64,000 nucleotides of DNA, from contig NC_081411.1 in NCBI RefSeq assembly GCF_030272615.1, positions 41,717,140 through 41,781,139 of the forward strand. The letters are read 5' to 3'. This stretch comes from Cryptomeria japonica. Its lineage: Eukaryota; Streptophyta; Pinopsida; Cupressales; Cupressaceae. Positions 11,721 through 22,958 of the stretch are shown here, one piece after another (position 1 is the stretch's first letter; every line of letters begins with the position of its first letter). The notes beneath the pieces are model-generated. The model was given only the letters and a program-made list of their open reading frames with translations. It did no database searches and had not been told where the DNA came from. A program made the position numbers and the translations under genes.

Positions 11721-12629
11721 GTGGTGCAAGCAACTCTTAATATCAATAATCCTAATATTGGTTCCAGCAAAGAATCTATTGAGTGTATCGCCAGCCCTCT
11801 TGAGAACTCACATAGCCTTAACATTTCATCCACTCATTCCATTTCCACTCCACTTCCAGACTTGGATCAACAAGAATCACAAAAGCCCTTACTCATTAGG
11901 GATCAAAAATCAAGATTTGAAAAGAAAAATCTAAAAGTCAGTAATAAAGAAAAGTCCTTTAGTCCAAATCAAAATCAAAAGCTATTGGACTCTACAAAAA
12001 TCAAAGTCAAGGATAAAAATCCTATGAAGAAAAAAGAACAAAAGTTGATCTCCTCTAATATCAAAATAACTGGGGGCAAAAGCTCTAAAATTTCAAGTCA
12101 AAAAGCATACTTGTTGATCCTAAGTCTCCATCATGCTATCCTACTTTCACTTCTTTTCACAATCATAAGCCTTCATCGCTCATCCACTTGTTCTACACAT
12201 CCTTTCCCTTCTAGTGATACATCATGGACCTTTAATGGAGCTTCCTCGAAGGACTTTGTTATCAGAGATGCCCAAACTTCTTCAAGTGACACGCATATGG
12301 GTCTATGTAGTCCACACACTAGTAATTCTATCTTAGTTCCTTTATCAAGGAAGACAGTCACTCAAGCTACACATCATTCAGTCAAGGAACATTGCAGTTA
12401 CAATCATAAAGTCAAGCCTCACACATTTGAGGTAGGTGACTTGGTTCTCAGAGAAAATCCTAAAAATCAACAAGACAGAGAGAAGAAGGGCAAGTTTGAA
12501 CCAAACTGGCTTGGTCCTTACATCATCACAGCAGCATATGGATCTAGTGCGTATCAGCTCTCAACCATAGAGGGTAGATCTTTGGAGGATCCTATCAACA
12601 ACATGCACCTTTGCAGGTTTTACACATAG
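11688..12629 (+). CDS. Gyp-P ORF with hydrophobic segment and integrase C-terminal tail
   Basis: An uninterrupted 313-codon frame, the longest intact frame of this element, overlapping the end of the Gag-protease frame in another frame. Residues 1-140 are Ser/Lys-rich and polar. A strongly hydrophobic stretch follows (AYLLILSLHHAILLSLLF, about residues 145-165) that could span a membrane. The last about 85 residues (VGDLVLRENPKN, FEPNWLGPYIIT, INNMHLCRFYT) match the tail of gypsy integrases. The integrase zinc finger and the D,D-35-E core are missing, so no integration activity is expected. It may be the scar of a large pol deletion filled with other sequence, or a chimeric ORF. The start codon at 11688 is only the first Met; a frameshift from Gag is also possible. 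Confidence 0.7.
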   Translation: MATKFECKSPLVVQATLNINNPNIGSSKESIECIASPLENSHSLNISSTHSISTPLPDLDQQESQKPLLIRDQKSRFEKKNLKVSNKEKSFSPNQNQKLLDSTKIKVKDKNPMKKKEQKLISSNIKITGGKSSKISSQKAYLLILSLHHAILLSLLFTIISLHRSSTCSTHPFPSSDTSWTFNGASSKDFVIRDAQTSSSDTHMGLCSPHTSNSILVPLSRKTVTQATHHSVKEHCSYNHKVKPHTFEVGDLVLRENPKNQQDREKKGKFEPNWLGPYIITAAYGSSAYQLSTIEGRSLEDPINNMHLCRFYT

Positions 12630-12651
12630 CTCTTTAGAGTATCCTAATTTA

Positions 12652-12735
12652 AAAATACAAAAAAAATCAAAAATCAAAAATACAAAAAGAATAAAAAAAA
12701 AAAATAAATAAAAAAAGTAAAAAAAAAAACAAACC
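12652..12735 (+). repeat. A-rich low-complexity tract after the pol remnant
   Basis: Nearly pure A with scattered T, C and G directly after the ORF stop. It reads as a polypurine-like or slipped tract. Confidence 0.7.
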
Positions 12736-14306
12736 ATTTCGTCCAACGATGAAAACCACTTCGGTGGTGCCTTGGGCAAGTGCCATGGTGAAAACTAGGT
12801 CACCAACGCCATGCGTAGAGACATTGCTCCTCCCTCCTTCAGGATTCACTTTCATCCTTTCACTTTTTGCACACACTCATGACCTATCCATCCATAATAA
12901 ACTTACCCATTCCCATCATGGCTTGTTATTGACCTACCCAAGATTGGTTCACCATTCATAAAAACCTTCCTTTTCACCCTTTTCCATTCATAATAAATCA
13001 GCTCCTATTTGTAGCTAAGGTAAATCCTTCATCTATTGATGGGTGTGGAATTGAGAGCATCACATGTTTCGAGGAGTACAATTTCTTCTACTTTTCTTCA
13101 GTCTATCCACACACAATCCACAATAAAGCAACACTTGCATCGCCAATCCGCAATAAAGTTTCATCTTCTTCGCAATAAAGTATCAGTTTCATGGATTTAG
13201 TCAGTTTTAGAAGAGACACAACAACAATAATGGGCTTCAACAAATCAAATCTTTCAACAGACTCAAACAACATTATGGTTCAGTGCTATCTATCCTTTTT
13301 GTGAAAGTAAACATTGTGACCACAATCAAATAAGACTTATACAAGTGACAAGAGACACTAAAATTGAGGACTACAGTGAATGTTGGTGTCGAGTTTTGGT
13401 TTTCTTTTGATTTTTATCTTTTGGTGACATGTCTTTTAGCTTTTCCGGGATGTCTTTGCCTAGAGATTCTATCTCCAGGATGTCTTTGACTAGAAAGGCA
13501 AGGATGGGGTATCGTCACCTATTTTTCTTTTGTTGTCTACGGATTATCTCTTAGTAATTCTATGACTTGTCCAAGGATATGAGGACACCGTGAGTCTAGT
13601 ATGAACTGGGGCATTCCTTGTTTGTGACTATCTTATCTCCATGCAAACAAGTACAATGACTTTCTGGGTCGAACATATGTGTCAATTGCCATAACCTATT
13701 TTGCCATAATAAAGCTCAATGATGATAATGCACAAGAAGCTCTTTTCACTTTCATATCTTCTATCTTCCATCCCCCTTTCTTGATTGACTTCCATCATCC
13801 TTCCCGAGTCTATGTAGCCTGCTATCACATAATTGAGTATAATGACACACCAAAAATATTTGCATTTCATGTAGTTGCACCTGCATTACCACATATTAAG
13901 CATTTCATACATACATATAGGTATCACAATTGCATCACATCCTGCACACAACACATATTAGCACATTTTACATTTTCATCACGTAAGTAATCATTTGCAT
14001 TATCATATTCATTTGCATTTCATACATTCACATTTGCATTGGCATAACATTTAAAAACATAAAAGAACAAAAATATTGCATTTCATGTATATATTTGCAT
14101 CCATATCAATCATCATTATAAATCACATCAAAGCAACATCACATAGGTACACAAGCATATAGCTACCGCAAGGATGGATCATCTCATATATATAATCATA
14201 AGTGTCATGATACAATGATGTCAAAATCATATGGCTACAATTACCCGAAGGTGTCTACATCATCATACAAAATGGTACAAATTGATACATAGGGAGCCCT
14301 CTAAGG
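12736..14306. other. Gyp-P 3' non-coding region
   Basis: No convincing gene on either strand. It contains three CGCAATAAAG-like copies (about 13140-13190) and many CATTTGCAT/CATTTCAT words at 13860-14100. Confidence 0.6.
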
Positions 14307-15641
14307 CTATGATGAATTCCCTCCCTCGGAGCCACGTAGCCTCAACGGAGTCTGAGCCCTGGAAGGACCCACCCCAAGATCATCTCTCTTGGCCCCTGTG
14401 TCCTCTTCAACCACCCCTCGCGTCACCCTATTCAGATAGAGGAACCCATTGATCACTCCTACTAGTAGTGCCGATCTTGTCGCGGTCATCGTGTCCCATG
14501 CCACATGTATAGCCCTCATCTCCAGTCCTGGATTTTGAAACACTCATCTCAGTGCATCCCTGTCTCCATCTTGATCATAAGGAACCAACTCCCCATTGAT
14601 CGGTATCCTCAAAATCCTGTATACATCCTCTAAGGTGATTGTCATTTCACCCATTGGCAAATGAAAACTACAAGACTCTGAGTGCCATCTCTCAGCCAAC
14701 GCAGTCAGCAACCCCATGTTCACCTAAAACTCAGGCACATATAGAATAAATCCTAGACCCATAACCTCAATCGCGAATCTATCCTCAAATATCAGCTCTG
14801 GTCGTAACCTCTGAGTCGATGGGAATCTCTCCCATGAATCTAGCATAGGTAGGTACTCCTGCAGTCAAGCAAATCAATCATGTCAGTCATAGTGGCATTC
14901 CCTATTCATCACAAAATGCTGCTCTTTATCCTAGTGCTTATATTTATCATATGGTGCTATTTATCCTAGTGACACTCACTGTTCATCACAAAGTGTTGCT
15001 ATTTATCCTAGTGGTACTCCTTGTTCATCACAAAGTACTACGTGTTTTTGCACTCCCCGTTCATCACAAAGTGTTGCTCACTTTTGCACTCCCTATTCAT
15101 CACAAAGTGTTGCTCTTTTTACTACTCCATGTTCATCACAAAGTACTATGTTTTGGTACTCCCTGTTCATCACAAAATGCCTTGATCTATCTTATCCTAG
15201 GGCCTCTGCTTGAGTGTATCCTCTTGAGTAGTTTCCTAACTGGCAACGTATGTTCTATCATAGAATTGTCAATCCTATCCCTATCTGCTATTCTAGTCTT
15301 CCCTAGAGGACTTGCTTGAGTGTATCCTCTCACCAGCTTATCCAATCGACAACATATGTTTATCACAGAATTCTCGATTCAACCTAAAAGACGTAAACAC
15401 GCTTACATACTACACATACGCGCCTAGCCAACCCAAACGCCTGGCACCAGCACAGACGCGCCTAAGCTTTTTTCAACCTTGTTTGACATACCTAAAATGT
15501 ATTTATTTCTCTACCTAACATGCATTTATGACAACATCAATGCAACAAAGTACAAGGAGGTTTTGCGATACTTACCGGCTCTCCTGCATCTGATGGCCTT
15601 TGAAATCGATGAGTGCGATCGAATATGTGAACCAATGCCAT
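14307..15641 (-). pseudogene. Antisense two-exon plant mobile domain (PMD) gene inside Gyp-P
   Basis: Read on the minus strand. Exon 1 (15641-15576) starts MALVHIFDRTHRFQRPSD and ends at a donor, CCG|GTAAGTATC. Exon 2 starts at 14858 after a good acceptor (TTTGCTTGACTGCAG) in the same phase: EYLPMLDSWERF, GLGFILYVPEF, then LTALAERWHSE, SFHLPMGEMTITLEDVYRI and RIPINGELVPYD. The ALAERW...FHLP.GEMTITLEDV pattern is diagnostic of the plant mobile domain found in MAIN/MAIL-type proteins and in several transposons. Two stops break exon 2 (TAG at 14724-14726, TGA at 14544-14546) and the frame loses similarity after about 14400. The intron (14859-15575) holds short tandem repeats. PMD proteins act in gene silencing and expression control; here the copy is probably dead. 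It lies between the pol remnant and the 3' LTR, where some gypsy lineages carry antisense ORFs. Confidence 0.82.
14890..15185. repeat. Imperfect short tandem repeats in the PMD intron
   Basis: At least seven copies of TTCATCACAAAGTGTTGCT or close variants (AAAGTACTA, AAATGCTGC), joined by variable 15-40 bp spacers with TTTATCCTAGTG or TTTTGCACTCCC. It lies fully within the predicted intron of the antisense gene. Confidence 0.8.
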
Positions 15642-15760
15642 CGTTGCTGACTGTTGCTGCTCTATTCTCTCTCTGCACTCTGATCTCTTGGATGTGTGGA
15701 TGAAAATGAGGATGTTTTCCCCTTGGGGTCTATCTTATAGACTACCCTAGCCCTAGCCCT
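15642..15760 (-). promoter_or_regulatory. Putative promoter and 5' UTR of the antisense PMD gene
   Basis: On the minus strand a TATA-like box TCTATAAGATAGA (about 15729-15741) lies about 90 bp before the ATG at 15641, leaving a short 5' UTR rich in AGAG. Just upstream are repeated CCCTAG units on the plus strand (about 15745-15768), resembling plant telo-box words. Function is inferred from position only. Confidence 0.5.
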
Positions 15761-15982
15761 AGCCCTCGTTTCTCGAGTCAGTCTTCATTATCCCATGACT
15801 CTGTCACCCTATCCTGTTTGGTCAGTCCATTCTAGCCTTTCTTTCTTATTGAGAGATTGTCTACGATCTTTTCAAACATTTTCATCCAATCTCTCGAGGG
15901 GGCATATCATTCCCATCTTGGGGCAACCTTGTATCAGTTCATATTATCTTCTTTGAAACAACGTGACAAGTTGCATTGTCTC

Positions 15983-15996
15983 AAAGAGGGGCAAAA
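15983..15996 (+). promoter_or_regulatory. Gyp-P polypurine tract
   Basis: AAAGAGGGGCAAAA directly precedes the 3' LTR, the standard plus-strand primer position. Confidence 0.75.
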
Positions 15997-16773
15997 TGTA
16001 GACACCTAAAATTGTCATGTATAATTAAATAAATATTTTATTTATTTTATTATTTTAGCCTAATTCTTCTATTAATTGAATAAATGTTTATTTATTTAAT
16101 TAATTTATTTATCCTCTTCTAGCCTTATTTCTCATTTAAATAAATACTTTTATTTATTTAAATTATCCTTTTCCCTAAATTAAATAAATGTTCTTATTTA
16201 TTTAATTATCCCACTTCTTCTATTAATTAAATGAATCTTTATTTATTTAATTAATTCATTAGCTTTTTCTACCCATGACACATGTCATTCATCTCTTAAT
16301 TCATACACTACCTACCCCTTTCATTATTTTATTATTTTCTTTACCTACCCTCTAATCATAGTCGACCATTTATCTTTTACACCTCTCAATCTTATCCCTT
16401 CATTTCTTATAATGTCTTCTATATAAGGAGATGCTTCCTTCATTATCAACCCCGATGATTACTCGACTACACTACGCTTTTGAACTTTCATATGCGATCC
16501 TATTTGCAACCACATTTCCATTCTTTGTTGAGCTCTTGTGCACATAAAATCTGAGAGCAAATATATCAAACAAGATCAATGGAGATAGGAAGAATGGAGA
16601 TTCAAACCCTATTGGACATGTGATGGTATAATCTTTGTGATTTCATTTGATTTGCATTGTCTTAGGTAATCTTCATATGTTATGGTGGATCTTTGTTGAT
16701 TGTTAGACTAGGGTTTTGTGGTTGAATTCATTTAGTCTTTCAATATTGTTGTTATCCATTTTCACCATAAATA
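15997..16773 (+). repeat. Gyp-P 3' LTR
   Basis: 777 bp, partner of 5174-5949. The last dinucleotide is TA, where the 5' copy has CA. The target duplication GATGG follows at once. Confidence 0.9.
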
Positions 16774-17320
16774 GATGGAACTTGAAAAGCAAAAATTCTT
16801 TGAAGATCAGATAAAAAAGTGTACAAGGGAATTTGACACACTTCTACCGGAACTATGCAATTTACTAAAAGTGTTCAAAACTTTGTATAAAGACATATGC
16901 AAGACAAACCTACTAACAACTGACATAGATAAGCAAATGAGCAAGGTACAAGATGAAATAAATAAACTTACAGACAATTTTATTAACTCACCGGATACAC
17001 TATCAGTTTTTGAACAGAAGATAACAATTTTTGAGGATGAGTTACTTAAGTTGGGAAGAGAAAAGGAGAGAATAGTGGATAAGGCAAAAAGTTTGAGACT
17101 AAGACTGAGTCCAAGATTGGACTATCTAGCATTCATGCAGAAGGAAATATCTGAGGCACTTGTATAGGGACAGAGAACACCGACAGAGCATATGCAGCTC
17201 CTCACCGATATAGTTCAAAGAACAAATGCAACTATAAAGGACAGTAAGAAATTTATGGAGAGTATAAACTTAATTTTGGCAGATATATTTCAAATGGTGA
17301 CCACACAGGTACAAGGTTAA
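16774..17320 (+). pseudogene. GO-1a ORF2, C-terminal part
   Basis: Continues the ORF2 frame after the Gyp-P target duplication: MELEKQKFFEDQIKK, then a long helical, Lys/Glu-rich region (FEQKITIFEDELLKL, LSPRLDYLAFMQKE), likely coiled coil. TAG at 17165-17167 stops it, where CAG would read Gln; the natural stop TAA is at 17318-17320, at the same place as TGA 47035-47037 in GO-1b. The strong match between the copies shows that this was a real protein end. No family recognised. Confidence 0.7.
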
Positions 17321-17521
17321 GACTACAACTCTATTGACATCTTGACAACCTTTGTCATTGATGCCAAAGGGGGAGTAGTGGTATGATAAAGTCCAATATC
17401 AGAGGAATCATATGCTTAGGGGGAGCACACATTTTTTTTGGTAACACATTTTTGGATTACAGTTTTGGATACACTTTTGAATTTTCTCATGAGTGTTGCC
17501 ATCAATGCCAAAGGGGGAGAT
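17321..17521 (+). promoter_or_regulatory. GO-1a 3' non-coding region and polypurine tract
   Basis: Contains CAAAGGGGGAG twice (near 17365 and 17509-17519). The second directly precedes the 3' LTR and is the polypurine tract. The first may be a relic or secondary tract. Confidence 0.75.
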
Positions 17522-18318
17522 TATTGGCATATGCACACTCCAATGAGACATTGAAGGTGATTGAAGGTTTTGTCAATGATGGCAACCTTACAATCCTATG
17601 GCACCGGCAAGGAATTACATCGACATCAACAGATCACACTCTACACCAGCACTCAGACCACCGACATCGGCAGAGAAAGGAAGCATACCCGCACAGAGGC
17701 TGACAGGATTTTTGATATATTATATTTTGTTTATTATTATAAAAACTTTGAAAGCTGACTTGATATCATCGTAAAATGACTTATATATATAAGAAGTCAT
17801 TGTAAGACATTTGTAAGGAGAAGAAATGAATAAGGAAAAATAATTAGGCAAACCTATTATGTGAAATATAGGTTAATGGGTTTATGTAAGAAGTAGAGCA
17901 GAAACCGGTATTGAATCTGGCATTATAGATGCTATTGTAAAGTAGTACAAGACATTGGATTTGTATAATCCACATTGTAAGTCAGTGAGACTTCCCATTG
18001 AGTAGTGAGCTCTAAGAACTTGGCCTTCCTGCATGTGCAGGCCCCTCTTGTAAGTAATATTCTCTTATTGGATAGTAAGTGAATATTGTGGGTCACAAAT
18101 CCCATTGAGGTTTTTCCCACACTAGGTTTCCTTGCTAAAATATTATGTTATGATGTGTTTCTTATGTGTTTGCTTTTATTTCTGTTTATTGCATTATTTC
18201 TTGCATACCGGTACATTGTTATAATATGCTCTACATGTTTTAAGTTAAGAAATCCTAATTACCGGTCAGATACTGATTCACCCCCCCCCCCCTCTTAGTA
18301 TCTATGGGAATCCTAACA
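17522..18318 (+). repeat. GO-1a 3' LTR
   Basis: 797 bp. Starts TATTGGCATATGC (TG changed to TA) and ends AATCCTAACA, followed by the target duplication AGATG. Confidence 0.9.
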
Positions 18319-18745
18319 AGATGTTCAAGTAAAATTTCATGTTTAGGAGATCCTTCTCATTTTAGTTCTAATATTTCCTTTGTTGTTGATTGATAGTGGG
18401 TCCTTTGGCAACAATTTGTATCTTGCCCTGAAGTAGTGTGCCATTGTTGAGAAAGTCCATATATCTTACCCTAAGGTAGTGTGCCCTAGCTTTGTGAGTC
18501 CATTAGGTGTTGTTTATCCTTGGTGGTAAACCTAAAAAATTATAATCATTTTATTCATATTGTGAGTCAGATTCTCATTGTGGTTTTTCCCCATTTGGAT
18601 TTTTCACGTAATGCTGATGTTCATTCATGTATGGTTTATGTGTGATCAATGTTGTTATAGAATGGTTAACTGTTGTTTATGATTAATATATTTTGAAGGT
18701 TCAAACCGATTCACCCCCCCTCTCATTCATGTCATGGATTCAACA
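18319..18745 (+). repeat. Host-Copia 5' LTR, second part
   Basis: Continues from base 69 after the GO-1a insertion. Ends with GTGGTTTTTCCCC, a C-tract (CACCCCCCCTCTCA) and TTCAACA, the module shared with the other copia LTRs. Matching sequence is at 42890-43047 and 48024-48120. Confidence 0.8.
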
Positions 18746-18747
18746 AT

Positions 18748-18759
18748 TGGAATCAAAGC
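18748..18759 (+). promoter_or_regulatory. Host-Copia primer-binding site, degenerate
   Basis: TGGAATCAAAGC, two bases after the LTR, differs at two positions from the initiator-Met site TGGTATCAGAGC. Confidence 0.7.
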
Positions 18760-18799
18760 AAGGTTCCTCTTTGGAAAGATTAACTACTTGATGTAGATT

Positions 18800-19640
18800 T
18801 GAAATGGCATAAGAACTTCATCTTAAAGAACTATTTTTTGATGGATCAAACTTCTCTTATTGGAAGGAAGGATGGAATCCTATTTGGAAGCTTTGCAAAA
18901 TGGACTCTGAGATATTATCAAGACTAGTTATATGCCTCCACAGAATGGTCCTCAGAGTCTGAATGAAGTTAAGAATCATGGGACTGATCCAAAAGCTAGG
19001 AAAATAATATCCAGTTTCTTGAGTGATGTTGTACATTTGGTAAGGTTAAAGGATTGAAAAAAGATAAGGAAAATTAGAACAAATTATGTTATTCATATGA
19101 AGGTGATCCTAAGACAAAGAAAGCTAGGTTTGTGAATCAGAAAAAAAAATATGAGTGTTTAAGGATGATTGATGATAAAGGTGTTGAGAACTACATACAC
19201 AAAGTGAATGATATTGCAGAAGCTATCAGAGGTGTTGGTGGAACATTAGAAGAAGGTATGTCATAAAAAAGATCATGTTCATATTGACTAAATCCTACAA
19301 ACCTAAGAACTGTGTGGTTGAAGAATGTCATGATCTAAAATATTATACAATAGATCAACTTATTGGAACTTTATTTGCCTATGAAATTTGAGAGATCGAA
19401 GAAATAAAAAGGGAAAGAAAAGAGGTTGCATTTATTGTTTCAAAGCTAGTAGAAGATGAACCGAAAGCAAGTGAAATCTTAGATGAGATCAAAGCAAACT
19501 TTAAAAGAATACTGAAAAGAGGTATCATAAAGTACAAAGGTAAGTTATCTCTAAAGTGTTTTGATTGTGGTATAATTGGTCATTATGCTTCTAAATGTAT
19601 GTATTTAAGGAAGATTACAAAAGATCTAATGATGATAAAA
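18800..19640 (+). pseudogene. Host-Copia gag remnant
   Basis: Broken frames still show FFDGSNFSYWK (the copia Gag start motif) near 18830 and a complete CCHC knuckle, CFDCGIIGHYASKC, at about 19557-19598. Several stops and shifts lie between them, so no protein is made. Confidence 0.75.
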
Positions 19641-22600
19641 AGAAAAGTAGATATAGAAGATATTTTTTAAGAAAATAAAAAATGATAGAGATAAAGGGAA
19701 AAAGAGCCTATATTCTATGGAGATACATTCATTAGAGGATGAAGACAATGAAAAATTGGATGAAGAATCTCTATTTTTTGCTATAGAGGAGAACAATAAG
19801 GATATGTCTGGAAGACCAAAAGGAAAGAAAAATAATGAGAATTTAGCAAGAAAGAAGACTACAATACATGCTAAAGTGGAACATAGAGCTTGGATCATTG
19901 ACTTTGGGAATATTCAAATCATATGACCGGTGATAAAGATAAGTTCATTAATTTTAAAAAGTATGATGGAGGATAAATAAAATTTGTAGGAGAAGAAGTT
20001 GCAACCATCTGTTGAATAGTAAGTATCTCAATTGATGGTAAGCATAAAATTGATTATGCTTATTTTGTTGAAGGTTTGAGGCATAGTTTATTGAGTGTTA
20101 GTCAGATGTGCAATAAATGTTATGAAGTTTTATTCAATAAGACTGAATGTGTAATTAGGAGAGGAAAAATTGGAAGAATGGTAGCATAAGGTATTGGGAC
20201 AAGTGGAAATGTTTACTACATAAAGGACAAGAGTGGAAGTAGGTGTTTTTCAGACATAGAACACTGAATATTAGTTATAGCACAAAAGGATCATGGGACA
20301 TGTCAATTTTGATAACATGATAAAGATTAGTAGTATTAAAGTTGTGAGAGATTTATTAAGGATTGTCAAACCTACTGATACTATGTGTAGGGAATGTCAA
20401 CTAGGAAAGAAGACAAAGAGGAGATTCAAGAACAAGAAATATTCTACTTCTTAACCTTTGGAGCTAATTCATATAGATATTTGCTTGTCTACAAGGGAAA
20501 AAGGATTGGATGGAGAAAGGTATTTTATGCTACTTATTGATTATCACTCTAGGATGACATGGATTATATTCCAGAAAGAAAAATTTGAATCTTTTGAAAG
20601 GTTTTAATTGTTCAAATCAATGGTTGTAAATCAGATAGATGCTAAAATCAAGTATTTGAGATCTGATAGATGAGGAGAGTTTACTTCAAATAAATTTGAA
20701 AACTTTTGTGAAAAATATGGAATGAGAAGACATTTTTCTACCCCTATAACCCCTCAATGGAATGGAGGTATAGAGAGGAAGAATAAGAATGTTATTGAAA
20801 TGGCTAGAACTATGTTGAAGGATGCTAACTTGTCTAATGTGTATTGGAAAGAAGTTGTGCATACTACTATTTATACTCATAATAGGGTACATATAAGAGA
20901 GAATCATACTAAAAACTTTATGGGTTGTGGAATGGAAGACCTCCTATCCTGAATTATTTTAGAATTTTCGGGAGTAAGTGAAATATTAGAAGGGATAAAG
21001 ATGATATTGGAAAGGTTTTTACTAGAGAAGATGAAGAAATATTTATGGGATATGCTACAAATAGTAGGGCCTACTAGTATTACAATAAGAGATTGAAAAA
21101 GATAGTGAAAATTACAAATGTGAAAATATGTGAAGAATGGGATCAAAATGCCCCTAAACCCATATAGGAGATTGATTTTGAGATCATCCCAATTGTTGTA
21201 GAAGAGAAGACTAATCCACAAGGTAAAAAGAAAGAGAAAGAGACAAATTAAACTGAAGAAGAAGAAGAACTAGATCAAGTAACTAAAACCCTAACCAAAT
21301 ATGTATAAAAATCATTCAAAAGATTAAATAATTGGAGACAAAAACAAAAGAGTTCAAACAAGAAGAAGAGTTGCGGAAGCAAATGAGCAAGAAAACTATT
21401 ATTTTATCTCATTGGAGGAACCTAAATCATACGAGGAAGCAAAAAAAGAAGAGAGCTGGGTCAAAGCAATGGCAGAAGAACTAAATCATATACAAAAGAA
21501 TTAGACATGGGGAACCGGTACCAAGAGAGGTGGACAAAAATGTGATAGGAACTAAATGGGTGTTCCAAAATAAGCTAAATGAATAGGGACATGTTACAAA
21601 GAACAAAGTGAGATTGGTATGTAAATGCTATTTACAAGTTGAAGGTATTAATTTTGAGGAAACTTTTCCTCTAGTAGATAGAATGGAAGATATAAGAATG
21701 TTTCTTTCTTTTTCTACCTATAAAAAATTTAAGGTATATTAGATGGATGTTAAGTCAAATTTTCTAAATGGACAACTAAAAGAACAGGTGTATGTTGAGC
21801 GGCCAGATGGATTCAAATTGCAAAAGATCAATATATTATTTATAGATTAAAGAAAGCATTGTATGGACTCAAACAAGAACCTAAAGATTGGTATGCTAAA
21901 TTGAATAAGTATTTGTTGCAACAAAATTTTAGGAAAGGTATTGCTGGCATCAATCTCTATTTCAAAGTTGAAGATAACAAGTTGCCGATTGTTGTTGTCT
22001 ATGTGGATGATATTATATTTGGACGAAGTGATGGTCTATGTAAAGAATTTGTAGAAGAGATGTAGAAGGAATTTGAAATGTCAATGATTGGTGAGTTGTC
22101 ATTATTTCTTAGTCTACAAGTTACACAAATAGAAGATGGAATTTTTATGTCTGAAGATAAATATGTCAAAGAGATGCTAAAGAAGTTTTGAATGGAGAAT
22201 AATTTACCAGTTGCTACTCCTTTGATTGTTAGTTGTAAATTAAGCAAAGATGATATATCTCAAAAATTTGACCAAAAAAGGCATAAATCTATGATTGGAG
22301 GACTCTTATATTTAACTACCCATAGACCAAATATCATGCAGGTTGTCTGTTTGGTTGCAATATTTTAGGCTAATTTGAAGCAATGACATGAACAAGCAAC
22401 GAAGAGGATTTTCAAGTATTTGAAAGGGACTTTGGATTTTGGTCTTTTATACAAGGAACATGGAGATTTCATGTTGAAAGATTACATAGATGTTGATTGG
22501 GCTGTAAGCATTGATGATAGGAAAAGAATTAGTGGTGGTACATTTTTCTTGGGAGATAGGTTGATCTCTTTGTTAAGTAAGAAGCATGATTTAGTATCTT

Positions 22601-22920
22601 TATCTACTAAAAAGCATAATGCATTGTAGTAGCACCTTGATTCAATCAATTTATATGGATGAAACAAATTCTTAAAGATATCAAGGTGTTATATGATGAA
22701 GATATTCCCATTATGTGTGATAATACCAGTGCTATAAACATTTCAAAGAATCTAATAATGTGTTCAAAAACTAAATATATCTCAATAAGGGAGAAGGTTG
22801 TAGAAAAGGAAGTCAATCTAGAATATATTTCTATAAAAGAATAGGTTGTAGATATTTTCACCAAGGATTTGGTGAAGGATTTTTTTGAGTACCTCAAGCA
22901 TAAATTAGGGGAATATTGAA
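19640..22920 (+). pseudogene. Host-Copia pol remnant (protease, integrase, RT, RNase H)
   Basis: In order: a protease relic AWIIDFG near 19886; GAG-pre-integrase with CRECQLGKKTKRRF near 20390; an integrase core with GERYFMLLIDYHSRMTW and TPQWNGGIERKN (20510-20790); reverse transcriptase with [13 protein letters not shown] (21545), LYGLKQEPKDWY (21860) and intact YVDDIIFG (21998-22021); RNase H with KYLKGTLDFGLLY (22416), DDRKRISGGTFFLG and CDNTSAINISKN (22716-22752), ending IFTKDLVKD near 22880. This order defines Ty1/copia. At least ten stops and several shifts are visible. Confidence 0.88.
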
Positions 22921-22958
22921 AGCTTATCCTTTATCTCTTGGATTGATGTTGTCACTAT

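Larger units (their letters stand above)
5174..16773 (+). mobile_element. Gyp-P: non-autonomous Ty3/gypsy-type element carrying an antisense plant-mobile-domain gene
   Basis: LTRs of 776 and 777 bp (5174-5949, 15997-16773) are flanked by an identical duplication GATGG (5169-5173 and 16774-16778). It sits inside GO-1a ORF2, which reads on in frame after it. The order is 5' LTR, primer-binding site, long leader with about 300-bp repeats, Gag and protease-like ORF (8578-11720), an ORF ending in an integrase C-terminal tail (11688-12629), a long 3' region with a reverse-strand PMD gene, a polypurine tract, and the 3' LTR. Reverse transcriptase, RNase H and the integrase core are absent. By eye the LTRs differ at roughly 20 positions, so this insertion is younger than the elements around it. 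Confidence 0.9.
70..18318 (+). mobile_element. GO-1a: non-autonomous copia-like LTR element with Gag and a large unknown ORF2
   Basis: Two 797-bp LTRs (70-866 and 17522-18318) flank the element, and an identical 5-bp duplication AGATG sits at 65-69 and 18319-18323. Inside are an initiator-Met primer-binding site, a Gag-like ORF with four zinc knuckles, a long second ORF, and a polypurine tract. No protease, integrase, reverse transcriptase or RNase H motif was found. The element is interrupted by Gyp-P (5174-16773); without that insertion and its duplicated target it would be about 6.6 kb. GO-1b at 43048-48023 is a second, shorter copy. It resembles the plant TR-GAG class of gag-only elements. 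Confidence 0.88.

Noticed and set aside
14890-15185. CRISPR-like repeat and spacer look of the TTCATCACAAAG array
   Set aside because: Repeats are imperfect and spacers are variable and related to each other; the window is plant nuclear DNA.
14951-15319. A plus-strand frame with repeated VHHKVL units
   Set aside because: It is the translation of short DNA repeats inside the intron of the antisense PMD gene; no domain and no gene context.
15745-15770. Repeated CCCTAG units as an interstitial telomere
   Set aside because: Only about four units and not the plant telomere repeat CCCTAAA; better seen as short promoter-side words.
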